This document shows positions 25,099 to 34,157 of a stretch of DNA of 64,000 nucleotides, in pieces. The stretch spans positions 62,001 through 126,000 of the forward strand of contig NZ_JSAK01000004.1 of assembly GCF_000802965.1 (NCBI RefSeq), read 5' to 3'. Under the pieces are notes generated by a model. That model did not search any database, had not been told where the DNA came from, and saw only the letters and a list, made by a program, of their open reading frames with translations. Position numbers and translations under genes: made by a program. Source of the stretch: Pseudomonas fluorescens (GTDB lineage Bacteria > Pseudomonadota > Gammaproteobacteria > Pseudomonadales > Pseudomonadaceae). Each line of letters starts with the position of its first letter. Positions within the stretch are counted from its first letter, which is position 1.

Positions 25099-26709
25099 AT
25101 GTTCAAATTTTCTGCGCACGAGTATCCCTACGCCTCACAACGTCAAAGTGTTTTCGCCAAGCGCGGCATGGTCGCCGCCTCACAACCGCTGGCCGCCGAG
25201 GCCGGAATTGAAATCATGCGTCGCGGTGGCAATGCCATCGATGCGGCCATTGCCACGGCAGCGGCACTGACCGTAGTCGAACCCACCGGTTGCGGCATCG
25301 GCGGTGACGCTTTTGCGCTGGTGTGGACGCAAAACAAACTGCACGGTTTGAACGCCAACGGCGCGGCGCCGCAGGCCCTGAGCATCGAGGCGGTGAAAGC
25401 CGCCGGTCATGAAAAAATGCCACTGCATGGCTGGACGCCGGTGACGGTTCCGGGTTGTCCGTCGGCCTGGGCGGAGTTGTCGACGCGCTTCGGTCGTCTG
25501 CCTTTTGCCGACTTGCTGCAACCGGCGATCAGCCTGGCGCGGGATGGCTTTCCCGTGTCACCGGTGGTTGCGTTGCAGTGGCAAACCGCGCTGGAGGATT
25601 TCACCCCCGACCGCAGCGACGTGCTTGAGAGCTGGTTCGAAACCTTTCTGATTGACGGCCGTGCACCTCGAGCCGGTGAACTGTTCCGCAACCCGGCCCA
25701 GGCGAAAACCCTGAGCGAGTTGGCCAGCACCGGTTGCGAAAGTCTGTACCGTGGCGCGCTGGCGCAGCGGCTGGACGCACATTCGCGGGCTACGGGCGGC
25801 TATCTGCGCGCCAGTGATTTGCAGGATTACCGCGCACACTGGGTCGAGCCGATCAAGGTCAACTATCGCGGTGTCGATGTCTGGGAAATTCCGCCGAGCG
25901 GGCAGGGGCTCGTGGCGTTGATGGCGTTGAAAATGCTCGAAGGTTTCAACTTCGATCACCGTGACAGTCAGCAAACCTGGCACCGTCAGCTTGAAGCGAT
26001 GAAGCTCGCCTACAGTGATGGTTTGCACTACATCACCGATCCGGAACACATGCGGGTCGCGGTGGCGGATTTGTTGAGCGACCACTACGCGGACCATCGT
26101 CGCGCGCAGATCGGTGAGCAGGCCGTGGCGCCGCAGCCGGGCGACCCTCACGCCAGCGGCACGGTCTACCTGGCGACCGCCGACGCGGAAGGCAACATGG
26201 TTTCGTTCATCCAGAGCAACTATCACGGTTTCGGCTCAGGCGTCGTGCTACCCGACAGTGGCATCGCCCTGCAAAACCGTGGAGAAGAATTCAGCCTCGA
26301 TTCCGAACATGCGAACTGCCTGGCACCGGGCAAAAAGACTTTCCACACCATCATCCCGGGATTTCTCAGCAAGGACGGTGTGGCAATGGGGCCTTTTGGC
26401 GTGATGGGTGGCTACATGCAGCCGCAGGGGCATGTGCAGATGGTCATGAACCTGGTGGATTTCGGGCTCAATCCCCAGGCAGCCCTGGATGCGCCGCGCT
26501 GGCAGTGGCTGGGCGGATTGAAGGTTGGTATCGAGCAGAACGCTTCACGGGACATGGCGGCAGCATTGGCGCGCCGTGGGCATGATGTGCAAGTGGTCTG
26601 CGACCTGACCAGTTATGGGCGAGGGCAGATCATTTTGCGTGATCCTGAAACCGGTGTGCTGTGTGGCGGCACCGAACCGCGAGCGGACTCACACATTGCG
26701 GTGTATTGA
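25099..26709 (+). CDS. Gamma-glutamyltransferase family protein, cytoplasmic form
   Basis: A 536-residue Ntn-hydrolase precursor without signal peptide. The large-subunit part has GMVAASQPLAAEAG, the GGNAIDAAIATAAAL helix and GCGIGGDAFALVW. The nucleophile expected at the autoprocessing site is T355 in SGTVYLATADAEGN. The small-subunit part carries GSGVVLPDSGIALQNR and FGVMGGYMQPQGH, the oxyanion and substrate loops. Secreted GGTs have a signal peptide; this shorter cytoplasmic type would act on imported gamma-glutamyl substrates, consistent with the upstream transporter. ATG 25099 is preferred to GTG 25087. Confidence 0.9.
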   Translation: MFKFSAHEYPYASQRQSVFAKRGMVAASQPLAAEAGIEIMRRGGNAIDAAIATAAALTVVEPTGCGIGGDAFALVWTQNKLHGLNANGAAPQALSIEAVKAAGHEKMPLHGWTPVTVPGCPSAWAELSTRFGRLPFADLLQPAISLARDGFPVSPVVALQWQTALEDFTPDRSDVLESWFETFLIDGRAPRAGELFRNPAQAKTLSELASTGCESLYRGALAQRLDAHSRATGGYLRASDLQDYRAHWVEPIKVNYRGVDVWEIPPSGQGLVALMALKMLEGFNFDHRDSQQTWHRQLEAMKLAYSDGLHYITDPEHMRVAVADLLSDHYADHRRAQIGEQAVAPQPGDPHASGTVYLATADAEGNMVSFIQSNYHGFGSGVVLPDSGIALQNRGEEFSLDSEHANCLAPGKKTFHTIIPGFLSKDGVAMGPFGVMGGYMQPQGHVQMVMNLVDFGLNPQAALDAPRWQWLGGLKVGIEQNASRDMAAALARRGHDVQVVCDLTSYGRGQIILRDPETGVLCGGTEPRADSHIAVY

Positions 26710-26902
26710 GGGGGGCGTCCTCCTTGACGCGGTCGCAGCTTAGAGACTATGCGATTGATTCTCAAGTGCTATTTGTCGTTAGTTTGGCCCAATGATGCCG
26801 GGCTTCTCTTGCCAACAAATATTCTTTTGATATCATCCGCGCCATCGAATTTGCGACACCCAAAGACTTCATTAGCCTGAAGCCATAAGCCAGAAAACTG
26901 GC

Positions 26903-27015
26903 AAAAAAAGACCCGGCAAAAAGCCGGGTCAAAAACCGTGATTAGCCTGATGAGGAGATAGTCCAAGAGGCCGACCTAAGGTCCCTTGGTCCATCGACTG
27001 ATCTCGCGACCAGCT
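26903..27015 (-). ncRNA. prrF: PrrF-like iron-regulated small RNA
   Basis: A predicted 113-nucleotide transcript on the minus strand. The 5' part contains CTGGTCGCGAGATCAG. The middle contains the single-stranded CTATCTCCTCATCAGGCTAA element that I recognise from PrrF RNAs, which pairs with ribosome-binding sites of iron-rich protein mRNAs. The 3' end is an intrinsic terminator, GACCCGGC-TTTTT-GCCGGGTC followed by seven U (stem 26930-26910, U-run 26909-26903). A promoter with an overlapping Fur-box-like sequence lies directly upstream. It is not linked to a second copy here, so the usual second PrrF gene would be elsewhere. The rest of the 26710-27108 gap shows nothing else. Confidence 0.88.
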
Positions 27016-27018
27016 GAT

Positions 27019-27049
27019 GCAATAATAATCATTCTCGTTTACAAGTCAA
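27019..27049 (-). promoter_or_regulatory. PrrF promoter with Fur box
   Basis: On the minus strand: -35 TTGACT (27049-27044), 16-base spacer, -10 TATTAT (27027-27022). The stretch AACGAGAATGATTATTATTG overlaps the -10 and resembles the Fur consensus GATAATGATAATCATTATC. Repression by Fur with iron would be expected. Confidence 0.8.
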
Positions 27050-27108
27050 ATGATTTTATCTGCGCGATTGGAAAACTCTTTCCAGTCCTCCCTCTGATTG
27101 TGTTCGCT

Positions 27109-27450
27109 TCAACCGTTCTGATGTCCCTCCAGGGACCGGTCTACCATGGCTTTGGCCATGTCGATCATATGAACCGCCGAAAACGCCAAGTCCCGATTGG
27201 AACCCTGCAAGTGATTGGCTGACTCGTACGCCGTGGCTGCTGCGCAACGCAACAGATCCGACGCATGCACCAGCGCTTCTTCGCTGCTGATGTTGCGGTT
27301 CACGTCAAAGAAACGTTCATCGGTCCCTTCCCCTGAAACAGCTGGTTTCAAGTAGTAGTCCAGTGCTCGCTGGGCTGCTGCAGAGCCCTGGGGTGAGGTA
27401 AGAGAGGTGTCGATTTGCAGGTCAGGCAGGTCGTTGGCGGGTTGGGTCAT
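27109..27450 (-). CDS. Small DUF3077-like protein of unknown function
   Basis: A 113-residue acidic soluble protein. The conserved core is EEALVHASDLLRCAAATAYESA followed by AFSAVHMIDMAKAMVDRSL, two amphipathic helices of a Pseudomonas-specific small family (DUF3077/DUF6124-like). There is no signal peptide or membrane segment. It sits between the PrrF gene and the divergent CI-like regulator gene, with 130 bases to the latter, so that regulator could control it. Function is not known and none is proposed. The start at ATG 27450 has only a distant GGAG. Confidence 0.75.
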   Translation of the reverse strand: MTQPANDLPDLQIDTSLTSPQGSAAAQRALDYYLKPAVSGEGTDERFFDVNRNISSEEALVHASDLLRCAAATAYESANHLQGSNRDLAFSAVHMIDMAKAMVDRSLEGHQNG

Positions 27451-27580
27451 GGTGATGGCAAAGCTCCGTGATAGATTCAGATCCGTGAATTCATCCTAGT
27501 ACGATCTGTATTTGTGACCATAATTTAAATACTACAATTTGTGTTTTGATGGCCGGAGACTGCCACGTATCGTGCCGCAC

Positions 27581-28219
27581 ATGGATAAATGGATTGAATT
27601 GGTCAAGGCCAAGATGAGTGAACTCAAAGTCACTCAGGAAATACTCGCCGAGCGCCTCGGGATGTCCCAGGGTGGGGTCGGCCATTGGCTGAACAAACGC
27701 CGTCAGCCCGGGCTCGATGACATGAATCGTGTCTTGCAGGCGCTGGGCCTGGAGTTTCTCGAAGTGGCGCTGGTGATCAGGGAACCGGCTGACTCACAGG
27801 ACGACGGCATTTGCCTGACACACAAGTACAACCCGTACTTCCGCTACCCGGTCAGCGACTGGCGCGAGACGGCTGAAGTGCGTGATGGAGACGCGGCGCA
27901 GTATCGTTTCGAATTATCGGACTACCACGCCCGAGGCGCGGCGTTCTGGTTGACGGTGGTGGGCGATGCGATGAGCGCCCCCAGTGGCCTCAGCATTGGC
28001 GAGGGCATGTTGATTCTGGTGGATCCGGACGTGGAAGCGCTGCCAGGCAAACTGGTTATCGCGCAATGGCCAGACAGTAGCGAGGCGATCTTTCGCAAGC
28101 TGATCGAAGAGGGCGGGCAGCGTTACCTGGTTCCGCTCAATCCGACGTATCCGAAAGCTCTTTACACCCAAGAGTGCCGAATTATCGGCGTGGTGGTTCA
28201 GGCGACAGCCAAATTCTAA
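27581..28219 (+). CDS. CI/LexA-like S24 repressor with alanine in place of the cleavage serine
   Basis: A 212-residue repressor. The helix-turn-helix is at residues about 5-65 (TQEILAERLGMSQGGVGHWLNKRR), followed by a linker and a C-terminal S24 domain closely patterned on lambda CI (GMLILVDPD, FRKLIEEGG, VPLNPTYP). The general-base lysine is kept (K173), but the nucleophile position reads G-D-A-M, with A130 where CI and LexA have serine. One base change from TCG to GCG would explain it. Self-cleavage should not occur, so RecA-dependent induction is unlikely. No phage or pyocin genes are adjacent. ATG 27581 gives the usual MDKWIELVKAKM start of the pseudomonad PrtR-like group. Confidence 0.88.
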   Translation: MDKWIELVKAKMSELKVTQEILAERLGMSQGGVGHWLNKRRQPGLDDMNRVLQALGLEFLEVALVIREPADSQDDGICLTHKYNPYFRYPVSDWRETAEVRDGDAAQYRFELSDYHARGAAFWLTVVGDAMSAPSGLSIGEGMLILVDPDVEALPGKLVIAQWPDSSEAIFRKLIEEGGQRYLVPLNPTYPKALYTQECRIIGVVVQATAKF

Positions 28220-28221
28220 TC

Positions 28222-28253
28222 AGATCGGTCCTCGCAACGCGTAGGACCGATCT
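28222..28253. terminator. Bidirectional terminator between the CI-like gene and liuD
   Basis: AGATCGGTCCT and its exact reverse complement AGGACCGATCT are separated by 10 bases in the 39-base gap between two convergent genes, with a T-rich flank on the plus side. Confidence 0.75.
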
Positions 28254-28258
28254 TCATT

Positions 28259-30214
28259 TCACGCTTCTTCCAACTCAACCAGCGCACTGCCTTCGCTGAC
28301 CATCTCGCCTTCCTGGCAATACAGCGCCTTGATCACCCCAGCGTGTGGCGCACGAATGCTGTGCTCCATCTTCATCGCTTCCAGCACCACCAATTGCGCC
28401 CCGGCTTCGACCGTTTGCCCGGCCTCCACCAGTACGCGCACGATGCTGCCGTTCATGGGCGCGGTCAGTCCGCCGTGATGGCTGTGACTGGCTTCAACGG
28501 CGCTGATCGGATCGTAGGACTCGATGCGGCGCAGTTCCCCGTCCCATTGCAAATACACAAAGTCGCCATGGCGGATCACCCGATGCTGACGACGAATGCC
28601 ATCGTGCTCGATCAGCAAGTGCTCGCCTTTGAGTTGTGCCGTACCGGATTTAACGGCGCCCAACGTCAACGCGCGATCCTGGCCTTCGCAGCTCAAGTGC
28701 AAGGTGATCTCTGTCGGCAACCCTGCGCGGAAACCGTTGTTGTTGGCCCAGGGCGAACTCGGGTCATCGGCGCGCGGAGTACGAGATTGGCTCTGGGAAA
28801 ACGCCTGGCCGGCGGCCTGCCAGAACTCATCGCTGAGCGCCGCAGATTGCGGTAACAACTGGTCCTGATAACGCGGAATGAACCCGGTATCCAGCTCCGC
28901 CGCAGCAAACGCCGGATGGCCGATGATCCGGCGCAGGAAGTTGATGTTGGTCTTGAGCCCGCCAATCGCAAACTCGTCGAGCATGCTCAGCAGGCGCAGG
29001 CGCGCCTGTTCGCGATCCTCGCCCCAGGCAATCAACTTGCCGAGCATCGGGTCGTAGAACGGCGAGATTTCATCGCCTTCCTCAACGCCGCTGTCGACTC
29101 GACGCCCCGGACCTTCGGCCGATTCGCGATACAACTCCAGGCGCCCGGTAGCCGGCAGGAAATCATTGCCCGGGTCTTCGGCGTACAACCGCACTTCGAT
29201 CGCGTGACCGTTCAGCGGAACCTGATCCTGAGTCATCGGCAACGCTTCACCCCGCGCCACACGAATCTGCCAGGCCACCAGGTCGAGGCCGGTGATGGCT
29301 TCGGTGACTGGGTGCTCGACTTGCAGGCGCGTGTTCATCTCCATGAAGAAGAACTCGCCGCGCGCATCCAGCAGAAACTCTACGGTGCCTGCGCCGACGT
29401 AACCGATGGCTTGCGCCGAACGCACAGCGGCCTCACCCATGGCACGGCGCAGTTCCGGGCTCAGGCCCGGCGCAGGCGCTTCTTCAACGACTTTCTGGTG
29501 TCGGCGTTGAATCGAGCAGTCCCGTTCGTTGAGGTACAGGCAATTGCCATGCTGATCAGCGAACACCTGGATTTCCACGTGACGCGGTTTCAGCAGGTAT
29601 TTCTCCACCAACATCCGCGAATCGCCGAACGACGATTGCGCTTCACGTTGGGCCGAGGCCAGGGCTTCGGCCAGTTGGCTGACGTCCTCGACCACTTTCA
29701 TGCCTTTGCCGCCGCCACCCGCCGTGGCTTTGAGCAGTACCGGATAGCCGATGCGCTCGCAGGCATCGCGGAAGGTATCGAGGTCTTGAGCTTCGCCGTG
29801 ATAACCCGGCACCAGCGGCACACCGGCGGTTTCCATCAAGGCTTTGGCCGCGGATTTGCTGCCCATGGCATCAATGGCCGAGGCGGGTGGGCCGAGGAAA
29901 ATCAGGCCGGCCGCTTCGATCGCGCGGGCGAACCCGGCGTTCTCCGACAAAAAGCCATAACCCGGATGAATCCCCTGGGCGCCGCTGGCCTTGGCGGCGG
30001 TGATCAATTTGTCGATTTGCAGATAACTGTCGGCGGCTTTGCTACCACCGAGGTCGACACGAATGTCGGCTTCGCGGCTGTGGCGGGCATTACGGTCGGT
30101 GGCGCTGTGCACGGCGACGGTGGTCAGCCCCAAGGCTTTCGCGGTACGCATCACCCGGCAAGCGATTTCGCCACGGTTGGCCACCAGCAGGGAAGTGATA
30201 ACAGGTGCGCTCAT
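28259..30214 (-). CDS. liuD: Methylcrotonyl-CoA carboxylase alpha (biotin) subunit LiuD
   Basis: A 651-residue biotin-dependent carboxylase subunit. An N-terminal biotin carboxylase fold (residues 1-450: LLVANRGEIACRVMRTAKAL, ATP-grasp GGGGKGM, EMNTRLQVEHPVTE) precedes the biotin carrier domain, with the biotinylated lysine in EAMKMEH at about residue 615. With LiuB it carboxylates 3-methylcrotonyl-CoA in leucine breakdown. ATG 30214 overlaps the liuC stop (TGATG). The frame opens one codon earlier with TTG, which is less likely. It is the last gene of liuABCD, and the gene order supports the assignment over propionyl- or geranyl-CoA carboxylase. Confidence 0.95.
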   Translation of the reverse strand: MSAPVITSLLVANRGEIACRVMRTAKALGLTTVAVHSATDRNARHSREADIRVDLGGSKAADSYLQIDKLITAAKASGAQGIHPGYGFLSENAGFARAIEAAGLIFLGPPASAIDAMGSKSAAKALMETAGVPLVPGYHGEAQDLDTFRDACERIGYPVLLKATAGGGGKGMKVVEDVSQLAEALASAQREAQSSFGDSRMLVEKYLLKPRHVEIQVFADQHGNCLYLNERDCSIQRRHQKVVEEAPAPGLSPELRRAMGEAAVRSAQAIGYVGAGTVEFLLDARGEFFFMEMNTRLQVEHPVTEAITGLDLVAWQIRVARGEALPMTQDQVPLNGHAIEVRLYAEDPGNDFLPATGRLELYRESAEGPGRRVDSGVEEGDEISPFYDPMLGKLIAWGEDREQARLRLLSMLDEFAIGGLKTNINFLRRIIGHPAFAAAELDTGFIPRYQDQLLPQSAALSDEFWQAAGQAFSQSQSRTPRADDPSSPWANNNGFRAGLPTEITLHLSCEGQDRALTLGAVKSGTAQLKGEHLLIEHDGIRRQHRVIRHGDFVYLQWDGELRRIESYDPISAVEASHSHHGGLTAPMNGSIVRVLVEAGQTVEAGAQLVVLEAMKMEHSIRAPHAGVIKALYCQEGEMVSEGSALVELEEA

Positions 30215-31029
30215 CAACGCGGCTCCTTGGTGGTCGTTTCGGCTTGCCAGCTCGGCGGGCGCTTTTGCAGAAAGGCGCGCAGGCCTTCCTGGCCTTCGGG
30301 GCTGACGCGGATACGGGCGATGGCGTTTTCGGTGTAGCGGCGCAGCGCCGGGGTCAGTGAGCCGTCGCCGACTTCACGCAGCAAGTCCTTGCTGGCGCGC
30401 ATGGCAGCGGGGCTGTTGAGCAGCAGGTTGTCGACCCATTGATCGACTTTCTGCTCCAGTTCGGCAATCGGATAGCTCTCCGACAGCAAACCGAGTTCCC
30501 GCGCCCGTTGCCCACCGAAGCGTTCAGCGGTCAAGGCGTAGCGCCGCGTGGCGCGTTCGCCGATGGCCTGCACCACGAACGGACTGATCACCGCCGGTGC
30601 CAGGCCGATGCGCACTTCCGACAGGCAGAATTGCGCGTCATCGGCGCCGATCGCCATGTCACAGCAACTGATCAGGCCCAACGCGCCGCCAAAGGCTGCC
30701 CCTTGCACCACCGCCAGGGTCGGCACTTTCAGCTTGGCCAGGTTGTACATCAACTCCGCCAGTTCCCGGGCGTCGTCGAGGTTGGTGTGGTAATCAAGTT
30801 CGGCCGATTGCTGCATCCAGGCGAGGTCGGCGCCGGCGCTGAAATGCTTGCCACGGCCACGCACGATCAGGAAGCGCAGGCTGGCATCGCTCGCGACTTT
30901 GTCCAAGGCGAGGATCAGTTCGCGGATCATTTCTGCGTTGAAGGCGTTGTTCTTTTCTTCGCGGCTGAGCCACAGCGTGGCGAAACCACGGGGGTCGGTC
31001 AGCAGTTCGAGGGTGTTGAAGTCGCTCAT
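30214..31029 (-). CDS. liuC: Methylglutaconyl-CoA hydratase LiuC
   Basis: A 271-residue enoyl-CoA hydratase/isomerase-family (crotonase fold) enzyme. The oxyanion-hole segments are FSAGADLAWM at about residue 63 and GAAFGGALGLISCCD at about 110. The catalytic region includes LSEVRIGLAPAVISP. In leucine catabolism it hydrates 3-methylglutaconyl-CoA to HMG-CoA, the substrate of LiuE. ATG 31029 follows a CGGGAGAAAAAC ribosome-binding site. The start is 13 bases downstream of the liuB stop, and the stop overlaps the liuD start, so the genes are translated together. Confidence 0.94.
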   Translation of the reverse strand: MSDFNTLELLTDPRGFATLWLSREEKNNAFNAEMIRELILALDKVASDASLRFLIVRGRGKHFSAGADLAWMQQSAELDYHTNLDDARELAELMYNLAKLKVPTLAVVQGAAFGGALGLISCCDMAIGADDAQFCLSEVRIGLAPAVISPFVVQAIGERATRRYALTAERFGGQRARELGLLSESYPIAELEQKVDQWVDNLLLNSPAAMRASKDLLREVGDGSLTPALRRYTENAIARIRVSPEGQEGLRAFLQKRPPSWQAETTTKEPR

Positions 31030-31042
31030 GTTTTTCTCCCGA

Positions 31043-32650
31043 TCACATCCGGAACACGCCGAAGCGGCTCGGTTCGATTGGCGCATTCAACGACGCCGAC
31101 AAGGCCAGGCCCAGGACATCGCGGGTCTGGGCCGGGTCGATGACGCCGTCGTCCCACAAGCGCGCGCTGGAATAATAGGGGTGGCCCTGTTCTTCGTATT
31201 GGTCGAGGATCGGTTGCTTGATCTCCGCTTCCTGCTCGGCACTGAAACCCTGACCACTGCGCTCGGCCTGTTCACGCTTGACCTGCACCAGCACGCCGGC
31301 CGCCTGTTCGGCGCCCATCACTCCGATGCGCGCATTCGGCCACATCCACAGGAAACGTGGATCGTAAGCGCGACCGCACATCCCATAGTTACCGGCGCCG
31401 AAACTGCCACCGATGATCACTGTGAATTTCGGCACCTTGGCGCATGCCACCGCCGTCACCAGTTTCGCGCCGTGCTTGGCGATGCCGCCGGCCTCGTATT
31501 TCTGGCCAACCATGAAACCGGTGATGTTTTGCAGGAACAACAACGGAATGCCCCGCTGACAAGCCAGCTCGATAAAGTGCGCGCCTTTCTGCGCGGCTTC
31601 GGCGAAGAGGATGCCGTTGTTGGCCAGGATCGCGATCGGGTAGCCGTGCAGGTGCGCAAAACCGCACACCAGCGTCGTCCCGAAAAGCGCCTTGAATTCG
31701 TCGAACACCGAACCGTCCACCAGCCGCGCAATCACTTCGCGCACGTCGAACGGCTGCTTGGCATCGGCCGACACCACGCCGTACAACTCGTCGCTGCTAT
31801 AGAGCGGGGCGATCGGCCGGCGTTGCTGTACTTCACCGAGCTTGCGCCAGTTGAGGTTCGCTACGCTGCGGCGGGCGATGGCCAAGGCGTGTTCATCGCT
31901 CTCGGCGTAATGGTCGGCCACCCCGGAAATCTTGCAGTGCACATCGGCCCCGCCAAGGTCTTCAGCGCTGACCACTTCACCGGTCGCGGCTTTCACCAGC
32001 GGTGGGCCGGCGAGGAAAATCGTCGCTTGCTCGCGCACCATGATCGCTTCGTCGGCCATGGCCGGCACGTAGGCGCCACCGGCCGTGCAGGAACCCATGA
32101 CCACCGCAATCTGCGGAATGCCCATGGCGCTCATGTTGGCCTGGTTGAAGAAGATCCGGCCGAAGTGCTCGCGGTCCGGGAACACCTCATCCTGACGCGG
32201 CAGGTTGGCGCCGCCGGAATCCACCAGATAGATACACGGCAGGCGATTCTGCTGAGCGATGGTCTGCGCGCGCAGGTGTTTTTTCACGGTCAGCGGGTAG
32301 TAGGAACCACCTTTTACCGTGGCATCGTTGGCGACGATCATGCATTCGACGCCTTCGACACGGCCGATCCCGGCAATCACGCCAGCGGCGGGAACGTCTT
32401 CGCCGTACACCTCGTAGGCCGCCAGTTGGCTGATTTCCAGAAACGGCGAACCCGGATCGAGCAGACGATTGATGCGCTCGCGCGGCAGCAGCTTTCCGCG
32501 AGAGGTGTGGCGCTCTTGAGCCTTCTGCCCACCACCTTGCGCGACTTGGGCGAGCAGGGTGTGCAGCGCGTCGACCTGTTTGAGCATCGCCGCGCTATTG
32601 GCGGCGAACTCCGCCGAACGGGGGTTGAGCTGGGTATGCAGGATAGCCAT
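31043..32650 (-). CDS. liuB: Methylcrotonyl-CoA carboxylase beta (carboxyltransferase) subunit LiuB
   Basis: A 535-residue acyl-CoA carboxyltransferase. The acetyl-CoA-side fold carries [20 protein letters not shown] and [15 protein letters not shown]; the carboxybiotin side carries [22 protein letters not shown] and [28 protein letters not shown]. The [12 protein letters not shown] motif is typical of methylcrotonyl- rather than propionyl-CoA enzymes. ATG 32650 gives the normal length; the frame extends 13 codons upstream into the intergenic region without support. It is the second gene of liuABCD and partner of LiuD. Confidence 0.95.
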   Translation of the reverse strand: MAILHTQLNPRSAEFAANSAAMLKQVDALHTLLAQVAQGGGQKAQERHTSRGKLLPRERINRLLDPGSPFLEISQLAAYEVYGEDVPAAGVIAGIGRVEGVECMIVANDATVKGGSYYPLTVKKHLRAQTIAQQNRLPCIYLVDSGGANLPRQDEVFPDREHFGRIFFNQANMSAMGIPQIAVVMGSCTAGGAYVPAMADEAIMVREQATIFLAGPPLVKAATGEVVSAEDLGGADVHCKISGVADHYAESDEHALAIARRSVANLNWRKLGEVQQRRPIAPLYSSDELYGVVSADAKQPFDVREVIARLVDGSVFDEFKALFGTTLVCGFAHLHGYPIAILANNGILFAEAAQKGAHFIELACQRGIPLLFLQNITGFMVGQKYEAGGIAKHGAKLVTAVACAKVPKFTVIIGGSFGAGNYGMCGRAYDPRFLWMWPNARIGVMGAEQAAGVLVQVKREQAERSGQGFSAEQEAEIKQPILDQYEEQGHPYYSSARLWDDGVIDPAQTRDVLGLALSASLNAPIEPSRFGVFRM

Positions 32651-32663
32651 GGACAGCTCCGTT

Positions 32664-33827
32664 TTAGCGGGTTTCGTTGAACAGTTCACGACCGATCAGC
32701 ATGCGACGGATCTCACTGGTGCCCGCGCCGATTTCGTACAGCTTGGCGTCACGCAACAGGCGGCCCGCCGGAAATTCATTGATGTAACCGTTACCGCCGA
32801 GAATCTGGATCGCGTCGAGGGCCATCTGCGTGGCGCGTTCGGCGCTATAGAGGATCACGCCGGCAGCGTCCTTGCGCGTGGTTTCGCCGCGTTCGCAAGC
32901 CTGGGCCACCGCGTACAGGTAGGCGCGGCTGGCGTTGAGTTGGGTGTACATGTCAGCGACCTTGCCTTGGATCAGCTGGAACTCGCCGATGCTTTGGCCG
33001 AACTGCTTGCGGTCGTGGATATAAGGAACGATCAAGTCCATGCAGGCCTGCATGATCCCGGTCGGGCCACCCGACAGCACGACGCGCTCGTAGTCGAGGC
33101 CGCTCATCAGCACTTTCACGCCGCCGTTGAGCACGCCTAGGATGTTTTCTTCCGGCACTTCGACGTCATCGAAGAACAGCTCGCAGGTGTTGGAACCGCG
33201 CATGCCGAGCTTGTCGAACTTGTTGCTGCGGCTGAAGCCTTTCCAGTCACGCTCGACGATGAAGGCGGTGATGCCGTGGGGGCCTTTTTCCAGGTCGGTC
33301 TTGGCGTAGATCACGTAGGTGTTGGCGTCCGGGCCGTTGGTGATCCAGGTCTTGCTGCCGTTGAGCACGTACTTGTCGCCGCGTTTGTCGGCGCGCAGTT
33401 TCATCGACACCACGTCGGAACCGGCATTCGGTTCGCTCATCGCCAGCGCGCCGATGTGCTCGCCGCTGATCAGCTTCGGCAGGTATTTGGATTTTTGTTC
33501 GTGATTGCCATTGCGGTTGATCTGGTTGACGCAGAGGTTGGAGTGCGCGCCGTAGGACAGGGCCACAGAGGCAGAGCCGCGGCTGATTTCTTCCATCGCT
33601 ACCACGTGCGCCAGGTAACCCAGGCCGGCACCGCCGTACTCTTCCGACACGGTAATGCCCAGCAGGCCCATGTCGCCGAATTTGCGCCACAAGTCAGCGG
33701 GGAACAGGTTGTCGATGTCGATCTGAGCCGCGCGCGGGGCGATCTCTTTGGCGACGAAGGACTGAACCTGATCGCGCAGCATGTCGATGGTTTCACCGAG
33801 GGCAAAGTTCAGGGATGGGTAGCTCAT
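32664..33827 (-). CDS. liuA: Isovaleryl-CoA dehydrogenase LiuA
   Basis: A 387-residue FAD acyl-CoA dehydrogenase. The catalytic base of isovaleryl-CoA dehydrogenases sits unusually in [13 protein letters not shown] (the Glu of YER), and this segment is present, which separates it from short-chain enzymes that carry the base near the C-terminus. FAD/substrate motifs are [16 protein letters not shown] and [17 protein letters not shown]. It opens the pathway by making 3-methylcrotonyl-CoA from the leucine-derived acyl-CoA. ATG 33827 follows AAAAGGTG. Two LiuR-type palindromes lie 55-115 bases upstream, so it is the first gene of a LiuR-controlled operon. Confidence 0.96.
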   Translation of the reverse strand: MSYPSLNFALGETIDMLRDQVQSFVAKEIAPRAAQIDIDNLFPADLWRKFGDMGLLGITVSEEYGGAGLGYLAHVVAMEEISRGSASVALSYGAHSNLCVNQINRNGNHEQKSKYLPKLISGEHIGALAMSEPNAGSDVVSMKLRADKRGDKYVLNGSKTWITNGPDANTYVIYAKTDLEKGPHGITAFIVERDWKGFSRSNKFDKLGMRGSNTCELFFDDVEVPEENILGVLNGGVKVLMSGLDYERVVLSGGPTGIMQACMDLIVPYIHDRKQFGQSIGEFQLIQGKVADMYTQLNASRAYLYAVAQACERGETTRKDAAGVILYSAERATQMALDAIQILGGNGYINEFPAGRLLRDAKLYEIGAGTSEIRRMLIGRELFNETR

Positions 33828-33883
33828 GGGACACCTTTTGGCTTTTTTGTAGGGTGGGGAGGGCAGTGATTCGGCTCTCACCT

Positions 33884-33897
33884 TTACGTTAACGTAA
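33884..33897. promoter_or_regulatory. LiuR-type operator 1 (TTACGTTAACGTAA)
   Basis: A perfect 14-base palindrome upstream of liuA. A related copy lies 42 bases away and another before the MerR gene at 37999. MerR-family LiuR sites of this type are known in front of liu genes in proteobacteria. Confidence 0.82.
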
Positions 33898-33925
33898 GCC
33901 TGTGACGAATGGCTGTCAATCACCC

Positions 33926-33940
33926 TTTACGTTAACGTCA
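33926..33940. promoter_or_regulatory. LiuR-type operator 2 (TTTACGTTAACGTCA)
   Basis: A second near-copy of the liuA palindrome, one mismatch per arm. It lies between liuA and the divergent acyl-CoA synthetase gene and could serve either. Confidence 0.75.
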
Positions 33941-33986
33941 ACTTGAGCGAGAGTAGAGGCGTTCTTACAGACTAGCGTCGCACTCT

Positions 33987-34116
33987 GTGGCGAGGGAGCT
34001 TGCTCCCGCTCGAAGCGCGAAGCGGTCGCAAATCAGCACGCAAGGTGTGTCATCAGCACCGGATCGCAGATTTCACGACTGCTACGCAGCCGAGCGGGAG
34101 CAAGCTCCCTCGCCAC
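33987..34116. repeat. REPIN (class GTGGCGAGGGAGC)
   Basis: Inverted GTGGCGAGGGAGCTTGCTCC arms around about 85 bases, upstream of the acyl-CoA synthetase start. Together with the two LiuR sites it accounts for the 33828-34157 gap. Confidence 0.93.
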
Positions 34117-34157
34117 AAAAAAGCCGCGCTCCGATAATAAAGACAATAGGGGTCGTC

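Noticed and set aside
26986..27222. 78-codon plus-strand frame over the PrrF promoter
   Set aside because: It crosses the Fur-box promoter and the antisense of a small gene, with no ribosome-binding site or family resemblance.
27451..27580. Operator for the CI-like repressor in the divergent gap
   Set aside because: AT-rich half-sites are visible (TACTACAATTTGTG region) but no convincing palindrome could be defined.
28916..30337. 473-codon plus-strand frame opposite liuD
   Set aside because: Antisense shadow caused by GC-rich codon bias; low-complexity composition and no family motifs.
30848..32680. 610-codon plus-strand frame opposite liuB and liuC
   Set aside because: Shadow of two clearly assigned genes; it crosses their boundary and has no recognisable domain.
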